From NCBI GenBank assembly GCA_030619885.1, contig JAUXAN010000005.1:17627-81626 (forward strand): a stretch of DNA of 64,000 bases. The letters are read 5' to 3'. Each line of letters begins with the position of its first letter. Positions within the stretch are counted from its first letter, which is position 1. Both the position numbers and the translations under genes were made by a program. The DNA is from a bacterium (GTDB lineage Bacteria; Hydrothermota; DG-26; JAUXAN01). The notes under the pieces are model-generated. The model worked only from the letters and a program-made list of their open reading frames with translations, did not search any database and had not been told where the DNA came from. Of this stretch, positions 8,604 through 17,000 are shown piece by piece.

Positions 8604-10106
8604 ATGCAAAGAATCATAGGAACTTTTTTAGAATTGAAGAAACTGTGTGAGAAAAGAGATCCCCACGGTTTCTCAACTATCAAGGTGCTTGCTAAGATAA
8701 AGATAGAAGGAAAAGCAGCCAAGAATTTCAAACTCCCAAAAGGAATAAAGGGAAGGGTATATTGGGTAGTTCGCAGTTACATTCACCCACGGAAGATGAA
8801 AAAAGGTGATAAGATTATTCTGAACCCGAAAGAGTCGAGGGATTTAATCTCCCCCCTCTATATTGAGCCGCCAATAATACGTCCTGAAGATAAGAAGATA
8901 AAATTTACACTGAATTTTTATAACCCTCTAAAAAAAGATTTAAACTGGGAGATAAATTTCTTAAAAGAGAGAATAAGCGGCAACTTCAATGGGAATGAGA
9001 GCGTCTCTTTGGACCTTCGAATTCCGAATCTGCCAGATGGTGCATATCCTGTCAGAGTAAAAGCGGCTGGTTTTTCTTCCTCTGCCATCGTTCCTGTATG
9101 TTCTGAAGGTGCGGTCATCTCGTATAGATTGGATGTGAACAGAGATGGTTTTGAGGAATGTATAATTGAGAACAATTATCTAAGGGTCGTCATCCTCCCT
9201 CATCTCGGCGCAAGGATAGGAGAACTACATTATAAACCGTCAGGACATAATAAATTTGCACCAAGTTTAGAATACAAAAAAGATGAGTATATTGAGTTCG
9301 GCGGCAGTGATGACCGTATAGGGGATAAATCACCCGAAATGTGGAACGGAGAGTTTAAAAAGAAGAAAGAAACCCCTGCCTCTTTTGTCTATACTTATGA
9401 ATCAAAAGGTATGAAGGTAACAAAAGAGGTGAAACTTTTCTCGTCTATGCCGATAGTCTATCAGAGATTGACTTTCGATGTCAAAAAGAAAAAGGAGATA
9501 CTCTATTATCACAGATTACCCCTCTTGGTTGGTGAACGTCCATCTATGAACAGACTGTATATACCTACCAATGAAAAACTCGAAACGGTCAGGCATACTG
9601 AACCCTATGGTTCACCATTCTTTTTTGATATCCCCAAAGAGTATTATGGGCTTGAAACGGGATGGTTTTTAGTTGATAATGAAGATATCAAAGAGCAGTT
9701 TGCCTATGTAACGAATCCGCAGACCATAACTCTTACGAGAGTCAGATTCGAACCAGGATTTCTTATCATAGAACCGCAGAGAAAAAGGGTAGAATTGAAA
9801 AAAGATAAAAGGGTTTCCTATAGTTCAATCTATGTGCTTGGAAGCGGATACTTTGTGCAGAATGGGGTTTTAGGAATTATAGCAAAATCCAGAGGAAGGA
9901 TATATGTATTCATTAAATCTTCGAGGGGATATAGTTCATCCTCTGTAGGACTCTGTTGTAAAGGAAAAAAGAGAAGGATCGAACTCCACTCGGAAGATAT
10001 TAAAGGTGTAGGAACAATATATACGGCACAGGCAGATATAGACGAAAAGGAAGAAATGTATGTGGATGTTGTTTTGGATGGTAAAAAATATCATTTCAAG
10101 GAGTGA
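8604..10106 (+). CDS. Unknown 500-aa protein, possible galactose-mutarotase-like fold
   Basis: No family is firmly recognised. The middle part starting NNYLRVVILPHLGARIGELHY resembles the opening of mutarotase-fold (glucan-binding / DUF4380-type) proteins, and the rest is beta-rich. An N-terminal Ig-like segment is likely (FTLNFYNPLKKDLNWEI). No signal peptide is visible. The start is the ATG at 8604 with a weak CAGGTG site; the stop is separated by 3 bp from the next gene's preferred ATG, so it is coupled to the GCS2-type ligase. A short perfect hairpin (CCACTCT/AGAGTGG) lies just upstream at about 8557-8573. Confidence 0.6.
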   Translation: MQRIIGTFLELKKLCEKRDPHGFSTIKVLAKIKIEGKAAKNFKLPKGIKGRVYWVVRSYIHPRKMKKGDKIILNPKESRDLISPLYIEPPIIRPEDKKIKFTLNFYNPLKKDLNWEINFLKERISGNFNGNESVSLDLRIPNLPDGAYPVRVKAAGFSSSAIVPVCSEGAVISYRLDVNRDGFEECIIENNYLRVVILPHLGARIGELHYKPSGHNKFAPSLEYKKDEYIEFGGSDDRIGDKSPEMWNGEFKKKKETPASFVYTYESKGMKVTKEVKLFSSMPIVYQRLTFDVKKKKEILYYHRLPLLVGERPSMNRLYIPTNEKLETVRHTEPYGSPFFFDIPKEYYGLETGWFLVDNEDIKEQFAYVTNPQTITLTRVRFEPGFLIIEPQRKRVELKKDKRVSYSSIYVLGSGYFVQNGVLGIIAKSRGRIYVFIKSSRGYSSSSVGLCCKGKKRRIELHSEDIKGVGTIYTAQADIDEKEEMYVDVVLDGKKYHFKE

Positions 10107-10109
10107 GTG

Positions 10110-11321
10110 ATGTTTGAACCCCTGACTTTTGGTTATGAATGGGAAACTTTGTTACTAAAGCCAAATATGATGCCTCTTGAGAACAAAGAGGTGAAGGATA
10201 CGGCATCTCTTTTAAGAAACCGGCTTCCGTGGTGTAGAACAGGGCTCGATATTATCCCCTATTTTGGTGTAACACTTTTAGAATTGAAAAGTGGCATATT
10301 GGAGGGATGGGATGAGTTAGTTGAAAGGACTGAAAGTTTGATAGAAGAGGTTACAAAAATATGCAAGAAAAAAAACTGGGTATTTTTGCCAGGAGGAACT
10401 CATCCTGCATATGGGGGTGCTCTTGGTCTGCATACCCATATCGGTAGTGTTCACAACTACAGTGATGCTACTTTCCTTGCAAATGCTATGACCCCATATA
10501 TCCCTGCCCTTGCCGCTCTGATGGCAAACAGTCCTGTATGGGCAAGTCTTGGTGACGAATATAAAAGTTACAGGATATTGAGACACGCTGATAGATGTTC
10601 TGTCCCCAGAAGAATCTCTGACCCGGATTTTGCTTATGGAAGCTGGGGTGATGATACTTCTGTAAAGATAGGGTCGAAACCGACAATAGAATTGAGGATT
10701 GCTGATGGAAGTTCATTCCCATCCATCGCCTGCGAGTATATCGCTTTCTCCTCCAGTTTCTTATTCGGACTTGCAGAGACCAAGGTGAAATTACCAACAA
10801 AAGAAGATTATATAGAGAGTAATTTAAACAGATGGCGAGCAGCAAAGGATGGACTCCAATCTACATTCATTTTTAAAGGAAGAAGGGAATCAGTTTGTGA
10901 CATATTAGGTGATATGTTAAAGATAGCCCAACCAAATCTGGCTCGCATAGGATGTAGGGAACTGAAACTGATACCGATGATGATTGAAAAACGCCAGGCC
11001 CAGGCAGATATGCAAAGTCTGATATTTAAACAGACCGAAGACAGTCACAGTTTTTCATGTCAGATGGCTAACATACTAAAGGATGTCACCGCTTTTGCAA
11101 AATATCTAAAAATGGCTCCAGTATTAGAGCCATTGGAACTGCTCAATATCGAGGAATTCATACTTTCAAAAATAGGAATTGAGACCCCTTATAAGGAACT
11201 ATACGACCTTCTGAGGTTACCCCACAACATCCTTCAGGATAGATTGAATCTGCTTGAAAAGAAGGGGAGGATTAAAATTGAGATGACTCCTGAAAAGGGT
11301 GAACTATATACCCGCAAATAA
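10110..11321 (+). CDS. GCS2-family carboxylate-amine ligase (glutamate-cysteine ligase-like)
   Basis: The ~403-aa protein belongs to the glutamate-cysteine ligase 2 superfamily: FGYEWETLLL at the N-terminus (metal/ATP-binding Glu), LELKSGI, GGTHPAYGGALGLHTHIGSVHNY (~residue 105-125) and a later PTIELRIADGS motif. These enzymes join amino acids to a carboxylate with ATP. The track begins with GTG at 10107; ATG 10110 has better spacing from AAGGAG. The C-terminal ~50 residues (LRLPHNILQDRLNLLEKKGRIKI) look like a winged helix, unusual for the family. The preceding gene is translationally coupled. The product is unknown. Confidence 0.75.
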   Translation: MFEPLTFGYEWETLLLKPNMMPLENKEVKDTASLLRNRLPWCRTGLDIIPYFGVTLLELKSGILEGWDELVERTESLIEEVTKICKKKNWVFLPGGTHPAYGGALGLHTHIGSVHNYSDATFLANAMTPYIPALAALMANSPVWASLGDEYKSYRILRHADRCSVPRRISDPDFAYGSWGDDTSVKIGSKPTIELRIADGSSFPSIACEYIAFSSSFLFGLAETKVKLPTKEDYIESNLNRWRAAKDGLQSTFIFKGRRESVCDILGDMLKIAQPNLARIGCRELKLIPMMIEKRQAQADMQSLIFKQTEDSHSFSCQMANILKDVTAFAKYLKMAPVLEPLELLNIEEFILSKIGIETPYKELYDLLRLPHNILQDRLNLLEKKGRIKIEMTPEKGELYTRK

Positions 11322-11324
11322 ATG

Positions 11325-11478
11325 GGGACGGTTCTCTTTTTTTCTTGAAAGGACTCTTCTATGGATCCGATAAATTCATAGATGAGATGGAGAGAAAATA
11401 TGGAGTCAAGAGATTCCATACCAAACGAGGCAGATCCAAAAAGACATGAAAAGGCAAACCAAAAAGAGAACCGTCCCC
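11325..11478. mobile_element. Inverted-repeat-bounded remnant of a REP/RAYT-type element
   Basis: GGGGACGGTTCTCTTTTT at about 11332 and AAAAAGAGAACCGTCCCC at about 11459 are inverted repeats bounding a 150-bp segment. The segment encodes the last residues of a Y1 (IS200-like, REP-associated) transposase. The right repeat supplies the stop codon of the neighbouring prolyl oligopeptidase gene. Confidence 0.7.
11342..11449 (+). pseudogene. C-terminal remnant of a Y1 (REP-associated) transposase
   Basis: A 35-codon open frame reads FLKGLFYGSDKFIDEM...YGVKRFHTKRGRSKKT and ends in TGA. The basic GR.KK tail after a FI.E.ER segment is typical of the C-terminus of REP-associated tyrosine transposases. 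Everything upstream, including the HUH and Tyr motifs, is gone, so it is a decayed fragment. It lies inside a pair of GGGGACGGTTCTC inverted repeats. Confidence 0.6.
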
Positions 11479-13670
11479 TATTTTTTCTGAAAATCCTCGA
11501 TGTCAAACTGCCACAACAAAAAAGACCATTCATCAGCCAATTTCTCAAGATATTGGGACTTTTTTGAACCGATCCCATGGCCGGAACCATAGTCGACTCG
11601 GAAAAGGATGGGTTTTCCACTTTCAGTGGCAGTCTGTAATCGTGCTGTCATTTTCGCTGAGTGCCAAGGATCTACCCTGGGGTCATTCATGCCACAGGTA
11701 AGCAGTACAGCAGGATATTTCACCCCGTCTCTTACATGATGATACGAACTCATAGCATAAAGGCCCTTGAAGCCTTCTTTTGTTTTAACCGTTCCAAATT
11801 CTTGAATGTTTGGAACACCATTAGCTGTAGTCTCCATACGGATCGCATCCAAAGTTCCTACATTTATAATAGCAGCCGCGAAAAGATCGGGCCGCTCTGT
11901 GATCGCTCTACCAATTAAGATGCCACCAGCACTTCCACCTCTTCCGGCAAGCCTTTCATTAGATGTATATTTATTCTCAATAAGATATTCGGCACAGGCG
12001 ATAAAATCTTTCCAGGTATTGGGTTTCGTCAGCATTCGCCCAGCGAAATGCCACTCTTTGCCATATTCACCTCCTCCGCGCACATGGGCAATTGCAAGCA
12101 CGCCACCATGTTCTAGCCAGGCGATATTTAAGGGATTAAAAGATACATAATAAGTGGAGCCATAAGCACCATAGCCATTCAGAAGTGTGGGATTATTACC
12201 ATCCAAAGTGATGTCACTCTTGTAAATAATGGAAAGTGGAACCATCACACCATCATAGCCTTCCACTTTAACTTCCACTGATTCAAGGCCGGGCAGATCG
12301 TCAAATTCGCCCTTGGGCTGCAATCCGGAATCTTTAAATTTGTTTGAGTAGGGATTGTAAGTGTAAATCACGCTCCCTTTCGTCCAGGAATTGGTGTAAA
12401 CCAAAACGCCATCAACTCTGGAACTTGCGGATATGACATATCCCGACGAGCGATTGGGTAGTTCAAGTGCTTTGAATTCACTGTCTTTATCAAAACCCAT
12501 TCGAAGAATACGTTTAAATCCATCATCAATAACGCCAGTATACAGACCGTCTTTAGCTACGGCAATATAATCAATGACCACCTCACTTTCAGGAATGATC
12601 ATTTCAGCTTTCGAAATGTTGGGTTTGGCAAAGGAAGTACGAATAACTTTATATCGAAATGCATCTTTATAGGTCATCAAATAGAGATCATCATGATGTA
12701 CCGCAAAAAGCGTGACCGCGTCATCCACATCACAAATTTTTTCCCAGGGTGTTTTTGATTTCCAAATACTTTTTACAGGTGCAGCGTATAAGGTGAGTTC
12801 ATCTGTATCACCATGTTTAATCTTACCAATCGCATATTTTGACCCATATGGAATGTATACGCTCGGGAAATCGACGTCTTCCATCTTTACTGCTGGCGAT
12901 AGATCCATTGCAAATACTGGTTTATCTTTTTCTGGATCAGATCCAAGTATATGCAAATAAGTTTTCGTCTTTTTGTACCTTTCTGTTGCTGGTGCGTTTA
13001 CCGGAAGCTTCTGGCGATGGCAATAAACAAATGCATGTCCGTCAGGAAGCCAATTGGGGGTATTATAAGCGGTTTCGATGCGGTCAATTGTTTCTTCCAA
13101 ATCCTTTCCAGTGGATACATCGAGAATGTGAAGAACCGATTCCTCTGACCCCCCTTTGGAAAGACCATACACCACATACCTGCCATCAGCTGAAGGATTA
13201 TAGAAATCCATGGAATAATGCTGTTCATCTGACGATTCGTACTTTCCTGGGTCAATCAGTATTTTTTCTTGTGCCGTTTTCCCATCGCGCCAATAAAGTT
13301 TTGCCACTTCATCTGTAGCCATTAGTTTCATATAGAAAAGATCCCCATTAAGTTGGCGTCGAATTCTAAAGATTCTGAAAGGTTTTCCTCTATCCAAAGT
13401 CTGCAATCGTTCAAAAAGTACATCTCGACCGGGAATACTTTTAAGTACTTTAGCTGAGTAATCGGCCTGCGCTTCAATCCATGCCTGTACTTTTTCATCT
13501 TTCAGGTCTTCCATATAACGGTAGGGATCAGTAACTTTTATCCCGTGATATTCATAAACCACTTCACGAACAGGTGCGACTGGGGGTGTTTGTGCGTTTG
13601 ACCGTGATGAGGTCAAAATAAGTATTGCTATAGATATAACTATTTTTGCAATTGTATTTTCCTTTTTCAT
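11478..13670 (-). CDS. Secreted prolyl oligopeptidase (S9A)
   Basis: The 730-aa protein opens with an N-terminal signal sequence ending near SRSNAQ, then the S9A opening region (VYEYHGIKVTDPYRYMEDLKD), a seven-bladed propeller, and the alpha/beta-hydrolase domain. The nucleophile lies in GRGGSAGG (~Ser580), the Asp in DPRVDPWHSAK (~667) and the His in YGSGHGIG (~698). It cleaves after proline in short peptides; here it is probably periplasmic. Length matches the family. GGAGGT precedes the ATG. The last codons run into a mobile inverted repeat that provides the TAG. Confidence 0.95.
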   Translation of the reverse strand: MKKENTIAKIVISIAILILTSSRSNAQTPPVAPVREVVYEYHGIKVTDPYRYMEDLKDEKVQAWIEAQADYSAKVLKSIPGRDVLFERLQTLDRGKPFRIFRIRRQLNGDLFYMKLMATDEVAKLYWRDGKTAQEKILIDPGKYESSDEQHYSMDFYNPSADGRYVVYGLSKGGSEESVLHILDVSTGKDLEETIDRIETAYNTPNWLPDGHAFVYCHRQKLPVNAPATERYKKTKTYLHILGSDPEKDKPVFAMDLSPAVKMEDVDFPSVYIPYGSKYAIGKIKHGDTDELTLYAAPVKSIWKSKTPWEKICDVDDAVTLFAVHHDDLYLMTYKDAFRYKVIRTSFAKPNISKAEMIIPESEVVIDYIAVAKDGLYTGVIDDGFKRILRMGFDKDSEFKALELPNRSSGYVISASSRVDGVLVYTNSWTKGSVIYTYNPYSNKFKDSGLQPKGEFDDLPGLESVEVKVEGYDGVMVPLSIIYKSDITLDGNNPTLLNGYGAYGSTYYVSFNPLNIAWLEHGGVLAIAHVRGGGEYGKEWHFAGRMLTKPNTWKDFIACAEYLIENKYTSNERLAGRGGSAGGILIGRAITERPDLFAAAIINVGTLDAIRMETTANGVPNIQEFGTVKTKEGFKGLYAMSSYHHVRDGVKYPAVLLTCGMNDPRVDPWHSAKMTARLQTATESGKPILFRVDYGSGHGIGSKKSQYLEKLADEWSFLLWQFDIEDFQKK

Positions 13671-13902
13671 GGCTTACCTCCATTTTTAAAAGTTCAATAA
13701 TTATAACATCAATTGATGTTGACCTTCTTCGCAAGCCAACATGAGTTTATCTGTACTAATAAAATTACAATCACGGCTATTTTTAACCATATAAACCTCC
13801 TTTTTTATTTATTTTTTGTTCACTTATTCACTTTATTTATAAGTACTTGGATAAAAAATCTAATAAACTCACACATTCTTCCTCAAAACCGCATGATTTT
13901 TC
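13671..13902. other. Intergenic region upstream of prolyl oligopeptidase
   Basis: AT-rich spacer. The only coding candidate is a 29-codon minus-strand ORF with a very good ribosome site (listed separately). ATCAATTGAT is a short palindrome just upstream of the peptidase gene. Confidence 0.4.
13701..13790 (-). CDS. Possible 29-aa leader or relic ORF
   Basis: ATG follows AAAGGAGGTTTAT, one of the best ribosome sites in the window, but the frame closes after 29 codons (MVKNSRDCNF...). It lies about 30 bp upstream of the prolyl oligopeptidase start, on the same strand. It may be a leader peptide or the start of a gene lost when the adjacent cassette inserted. No homology is recognised. Confidence 0.3.
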   Translation of the reverse strand: MVKNSRDCNFISTDKLMLACEEGQHQLML

Positions 13903-13978
13903 ATATAACGGTTTGCGTGTTTGCGAAGTGCAAAAGGCATTTGGGAGAGAGTAGCGAACTGCAAACACGCTGTTATAT
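13903..13978. other. attC-like recombination hairpin flanking restriction-modification cassette
   Basis: Two arms are complementary: ATATAAC...GCGTGTTTGC on one side and GCAAACACGC.GTTATAT on the other, separated by about 30 bp. The 76-bp length, the outer AAC/GTT cores and the imperfect inner stem match integron attC architecture. The adjoining sequence TTATATGAAGTTCGGCTTGGCAG is the inverted counterpart of CTGCCAAGCCGAATGTCATATAA at 15782-15804, which delimits a two-gene cassette of about 1.83 kb. Confidence 0.65.
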
Positions 13979-14000
13979 GAAGTTCGGCTTGGCAGTGAAT

Positions 14001-14708
14001 TCATTCTCTCTTACCTTTCTTAAGAACTATCTTCCCAAGTTTATGTGGTTCCACTCTGTAAACATCAAATTCAAAAATATTTTTGTGTGTTATTCCTATT
14101 TGGTATTCTATTCCTCCTCTATGTTGAGGACTATAGTATTTATTTTCCTTAACTTCTTTGCTTGACATAACCCAATACACCATCTTATCAATCCAGATTC
14201 CGATAAAGATAAAAACGTCAGCCATCTCCACTTTAATCTGCTGAAAATTCATCCAAAATGGTTCATCTGATTTATACTGCAACGCTTTTGAAACCAGACT
14301 CCCTTTCTTTTTTGTATTTATCGCTCGGCAAGATTTGACTTCGACTCTGACACCATTTATCCATAAGTCGTATTGTCCATCATAATCTTGATCGAGATTT
14401 TTGTCAGGCTTCTTAAATCTACTGTCTAAATCCATAATATGTTGATGCCACATCTCGCCAAATATTCGGGGAGCATATTCAAAAAAGTTCCTATATCGGT
14501 TAGATGAAACATAATCTTTTCTCAATTTTTCGTATTGTTTGAAAGTAATAGCCTTCCTATCAAGTAAAAACATTAACATGTACTCATATTTGTTAAAAGG
14601 GAAAGCCTCGGCCAAACTTTTTATTCTCCCCATTAATAGCTGTTGATTTTTTGCATTCAAAGATAAATTTAGTACTTCTAAACGTTGTTTCAGATGGTTT
14701 AAGTCCAT
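14001..14708 (-). CDS. Probable type II restriction endonuclease (PD-(D/E)xK)
   Basis: The 235-aa protein carries a nuclease motif: DYDGQYDLWINGVRVEVKSCRA (~residues 107-127) gives the D...ExK triad of PD-(D/E)xK enzymes. It starts 10 bp inside the end of an adenine-methyltransferase gene, the usual restriction-modification arrangement. I do not recognise the specificity family. The pair sits in a cassette bounded by attC-like sequences, consistent with horizontal arrival. Confidence 0.75.
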   Translation of the reverse strand: MDLNHLKQRLEVLNLSLNAKNQQLLMGRIKSLAEAFPFNKYEYMLMFLLDRKAITFKQYEKLRKDYVSSNRYRNFFEYAPRIFGEMWHQHIMDLDSRFKKPDKNLDQDYDGQYDLWINGVRVEVKSCRAINTKKKGSLVSKALQYKSDEPFWMNFQQIKVEMADVFIFIGIWIDKMVYWVMSSKEVKENKYYSPQHRGGIEYQIGITHKNIFEFDVYRVEPHKLGKIVLKKGKRE

Positions 14709-15751
14709 CTTATTCTCTCCTTTTTATCTTCTATTTCAGGAAATGGATTTCTCCATTGCCATCCCGTCTTTTCAGTTTTTCTAAAATGTTCTAACCTCCT
14801 TATTGTAATCTCAGCAAATATTGGGTCAATATCAAATGTATAAGCCTTTCTTTTTAATCTTTCTCCAGCAATTAAAGTTGTCCCTGAGTGAGCGAAAAAG
14901 TCTACCACTATGTCTTTTTCACTTGTTGCTGATGAAATTATTCTTTCTATTGCCTTTAAAGGTTTTTGGGCATAGCACCCAGGGACATTTTCTTCCATTC
15001 TATAAAATACTTGCTGAATATCTACCCACACATTTCCGGCTCTTATATACTTTGATTTGCTCCGTTCCAAGTTTTCTGTAATTCTGCCATTCACTTCTTT
15101 GTAATATCCTCTCAATATCTTAGGAATGTCTGTATACTCAGCTTCCACATTAAATTCTGGATTTCCTTTAATATAATATAAGAGTTCCTGTCTAACCCAC
15201 ATCCAGTTTTTCTGTGTTCCATAACCTCTCTGATTTCTTAATGTAATAATATTTCTAGGTTTTAGTTCCTTAAATGTTCTCATCATAATAATAAAATCTG
15301 GAAGAGGTTGAAGATTGTCTTTGTAATCCGCACCTAACCATATGTATATATGGGCATTTTTATCCATCGCTAAAATCGCATTTCGCATCCATTTCTCTGA
15401 AAACTCCAAATATTTTTCTATGTCTATCTTAAAGAGCGCGTTTGTGTTTGCATTTCCCACTGGCACATTATAAGGTGGGTCATTTACAACTAATTTTGCT
15501 TTTTCCACACCCATTATTTTTTTTACATCTTCCAGTTTTGTTGCATCTAATACGCCTACCTTGTGTCCATTAACTGGGTCCTCCCATATATCTCTATACT
15601 TTAACCTGCATAATGGTAATATCTTTTTTTGTGATTTTCCATGAAGGTCTAAGCGCTCAAGTTCCTCAGTAGTTCTACCTTTCTTCTCTACGCCTTTCTT
15701 AGTCAACAATTCACTACCAAATAAACTCAAGGTTTCTGTCTTATTTCGCAT
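14699..15751 (-). CDS. DNA adenine methyltransferase (beta-type, DPPY)
   Basis: The 350-aa protein has catalytic motif IV VNDPPYNVPVG (~residue 88) before the AdoMet-binding motif DFFAHSGTTLIAGERLKR and IDPIFAEITIRRLEHF near the C-terminus: the beta-class order of N6-adenine methyltransferases. The SAM motif is DFFAHSGTT instead of the common DPFxGSGTT. It modifies host DNA to protect it from the nuclease encoded immediately downstream. A GGGAGA site precedes the ATG. Confidence 0.88.
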   Translation of the reverse strand: MRNKTETLSLFGSELLTKKGVEKKGRTTEELERLDLHGKSQKKILPLCRLKYRDIWEDPVNGHKVGVLDATKLEDVKKIMGVEKAKLVVNDPPYNVPVGNANTNALFKIDIEKYLEFSEKWMRNAILAMDKNAHIYIWLGADYKDNLQPLPDFIIMMRTFKELKPRNIITLRNQRGYGTQKNWMWVRQELLYYIKGNPEFNVEAEYTDIPKILRGYYKEVNGRITENLERSKSKYIRAGNVWVDIQQVFYRMEENVPGCYAQKPLKAIERIISSATSEKDIVVDFFAHSGTTLIAGERLKRKAYTFDIDPIFAEITIRRLEHFRKTEKTGWQWRNPFPEIEDKKERIRWT

Positions 15752-15781
15752 AATCTATCTCCCAAAATACATTTATAAAAT

Positions 15782-15836
15782 CTGCCAAGCCGAATGTCAT
15801 ATAATTTGTTTGTATACGACATAGTGTCGTATATAC
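15782..15836. other. Cassette boundary plus conserved dyad (attI-like candidate)
   Basis: CTGCCAAGCCGAATGTCATATAA ends the restriction-modification cassette and is followed by TTTGTTT and the dyad GTATACGACA-TAG-TGTCGTATATAC (15812-15836). A sequence of the same layout, AATAATGTGTTTATATACGAACC.GGTTCATATATACC, occurs at 42307-42346 next to another one-gene insertion. It could be a recombinase target or an operator. Confidence 0.5.
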
Positions 15837-15849
15837 CCCCCTATGGATG

Positions 15850-15938
15850 ATACCTGCCTCCCAATATGGAAGAGCGACTGTAATCTTTCTCGGTTGTTCA
15901 GGTTCTATTCTGATTCTATTTGTTTCCGTCCCTCTCAT
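15850..15938 (-). pseudogene. Possible N-terminal remnant of a tyrosine recombinase
   Basis: An ATG-led frame reads MRGTETNRIRIEPEQPRKITVALPY before it degenerates. This resembles the arm-type N-terminus of some phage-type integrases, in which such a strand is followed by an IPGR.WHPE motif that is missing here. It lies directly beside the attC-like cassette at 13.9-15.8 kb. The match is weak and short. Confidence 0.25.
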
Positions 15939-15997
15939 TTATATCAATTATATATGTCCCACTCGGTTTTTGTCAAGGAAAATATTGCAACTACAAT

Positions 15998-16678
15998 TTA
16001 GGTGTTTTTTACAAATTCGACAAAGAGTTCTTTGAATAGAGGAATGGATTCCCAGAGGTGTTCGATATGGAACTGGACACCTACGACGAATTTATGGTTT
16101 TTGCTCTCTATCCCCTCTATCACCCCGTCTTTTGCCTTAGCAGAGGCTATGAATCCAGTCCCAAGAGCACGAACGGACTGATGATGAAATGTGTTCACTC
16201 TGAGTTTTTTGCTTTTTAATAGATTGAATAGTATAGTTCCCTTTTTGATTTCAATCTCATGAGTTGGGTATTCGACAGGAGCACTCTGCCAGTGTTTCAG
16301 CCCCTGGATATGCTGATTTAATGTTCCACCTGTTGCCACATTGAGCACTTGACACCCCCGGCATATCGCAAGAATCGGAATATCTTTGCGCAGTGCAAGT
16401 TTGGTTATTTGCAACTCTGAAAAATCCCTGCCAGGGTCTATTCTCCTCACCCCTGTCGGCTCTTCGCCATAGAGTATGGGGTCGAGGTCTCTGCCACCTG
16501 CGAGGAGAAGTCCATCTACTGCATTTAATATCCGTGTAAAATTGTCTTTCAGTTCCAAGGGTGGAACCAAAAGCGGCGTTCCCTCTGCCTTCTCGATTGC
16601 ACGAACATAGGGGGTTGGAAGGTAATATTTCTCACCGTCAACGGTCGTTCCACAGGTTATTCCGATGATGTGCTCCAT
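15998..16678 (-). CDS. Class-I glutamine amidotransferase-like hydrolase (peptidase C26, PuuD-like)
   Basis: From the preferred ATG the protein is 226 aa: MEHIIGITCG, LLLAGGRDLDP, the nucleophile elbow ILAICRGCQVLNVATGG (Cys ~110), and a C-terminal VVGVQFHIEHLW giving the His-x-Glu dyad. It matches gamma-glutamyl-GABA hydrolases and related C26 peptidases. The ORF track starts 84 bp earlier inside comFB; the M at 16678 begins the conserved fold and lies 32 bp after the comFB stop. It is not the glutaminase subunit of GMP synthase, which has a different signature. The exact substrate is unknown. Confidence 0.85.
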   Translation of the reverse strand: MEHIIGITCGTTVDGEKYYLPTPYVRAIEKAEGTPLLVPPLELKDNFTRILNAVDGLLLAGGRDLDPILYGEEPTGVRRIDPGRDFSELQITKLALRKDIPILAICRGCQVLNVATGGTLNQHIQGLKHWQSAPVEYPTHEIEIKKGTILFNLLKSKKLRVNTFHHQSVRALGTGFIASAKAKDGVIEGIESKNHKFVVGVQFHIEHLWESIPLFKELFVEFVKNT

Positions 16679-16709
16679 ACTGAATGTCTTTTCCACAGGA
16701 TCGTTCGGA

Positions 16710-16988
16710 CTATTTCTTCTTCTTTTCATGGTATGGAGTCTTCTTAACGGTTTCAATCGCATCGAGGATTTCGACGGTTACCTGTGCACGGAGTTGGTCC
16801 TTCGTTAGATGAAACTTCGTTACCACCGTCCCCAAATCACTTATCGCATATTTCGTCGGAAGTCTGTTCAATGTATGGGTAACCATATCTTTATAGCAGT
16901 TCTTGCACTTGCAAACATCATCCCGTTCTGCGAGTAGACGGTTGAGTTCCTCCCTCACCATATCTTCAAGAAAATTTTTTACTCTCAT
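16710..16988 (-). CDS. ComFB-like protein
   Basis: The 92-aa protein matches the late-competence ComFB family: NFLEDMVREELNRLLAERDDVCKCKNCYKDMVTHTLNRLPTKYAIS. It keeps the paired cysteines (C.C..C) that bind zinc in ComFB, and the LNRLP.KY motif. The basic tail (YHEKKKK) is extra. Family members have been tied to competence and cyclic-di-nucleotide binding, but no com genes are nearby. It lies between gcvPB and the C26 peptidase on the same strand, 12 bp after gcvPB. Confidence 0.8.
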   Translation of the reverse strand: MRVKNFLEDMVREELNRLLAERDDVCKCKNCYKDMVTHTLNRLPTKYAISDLGTVVTKFHLTKDQLRAQVTVEILDAIETVKKTPYHEKKKK

Positions 16989-17000
16989 AATTCTAACCTC

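Noticed and set aside
15998-16678. C26 hydrolase as missing glutaminase subunit of GMP synthase
   Set aside because: Its motifs (LLLAGGRDLDP, CRGCQVLNVA) are PuuD/C26-type, not GuaA-type, and it is 9 kb away.
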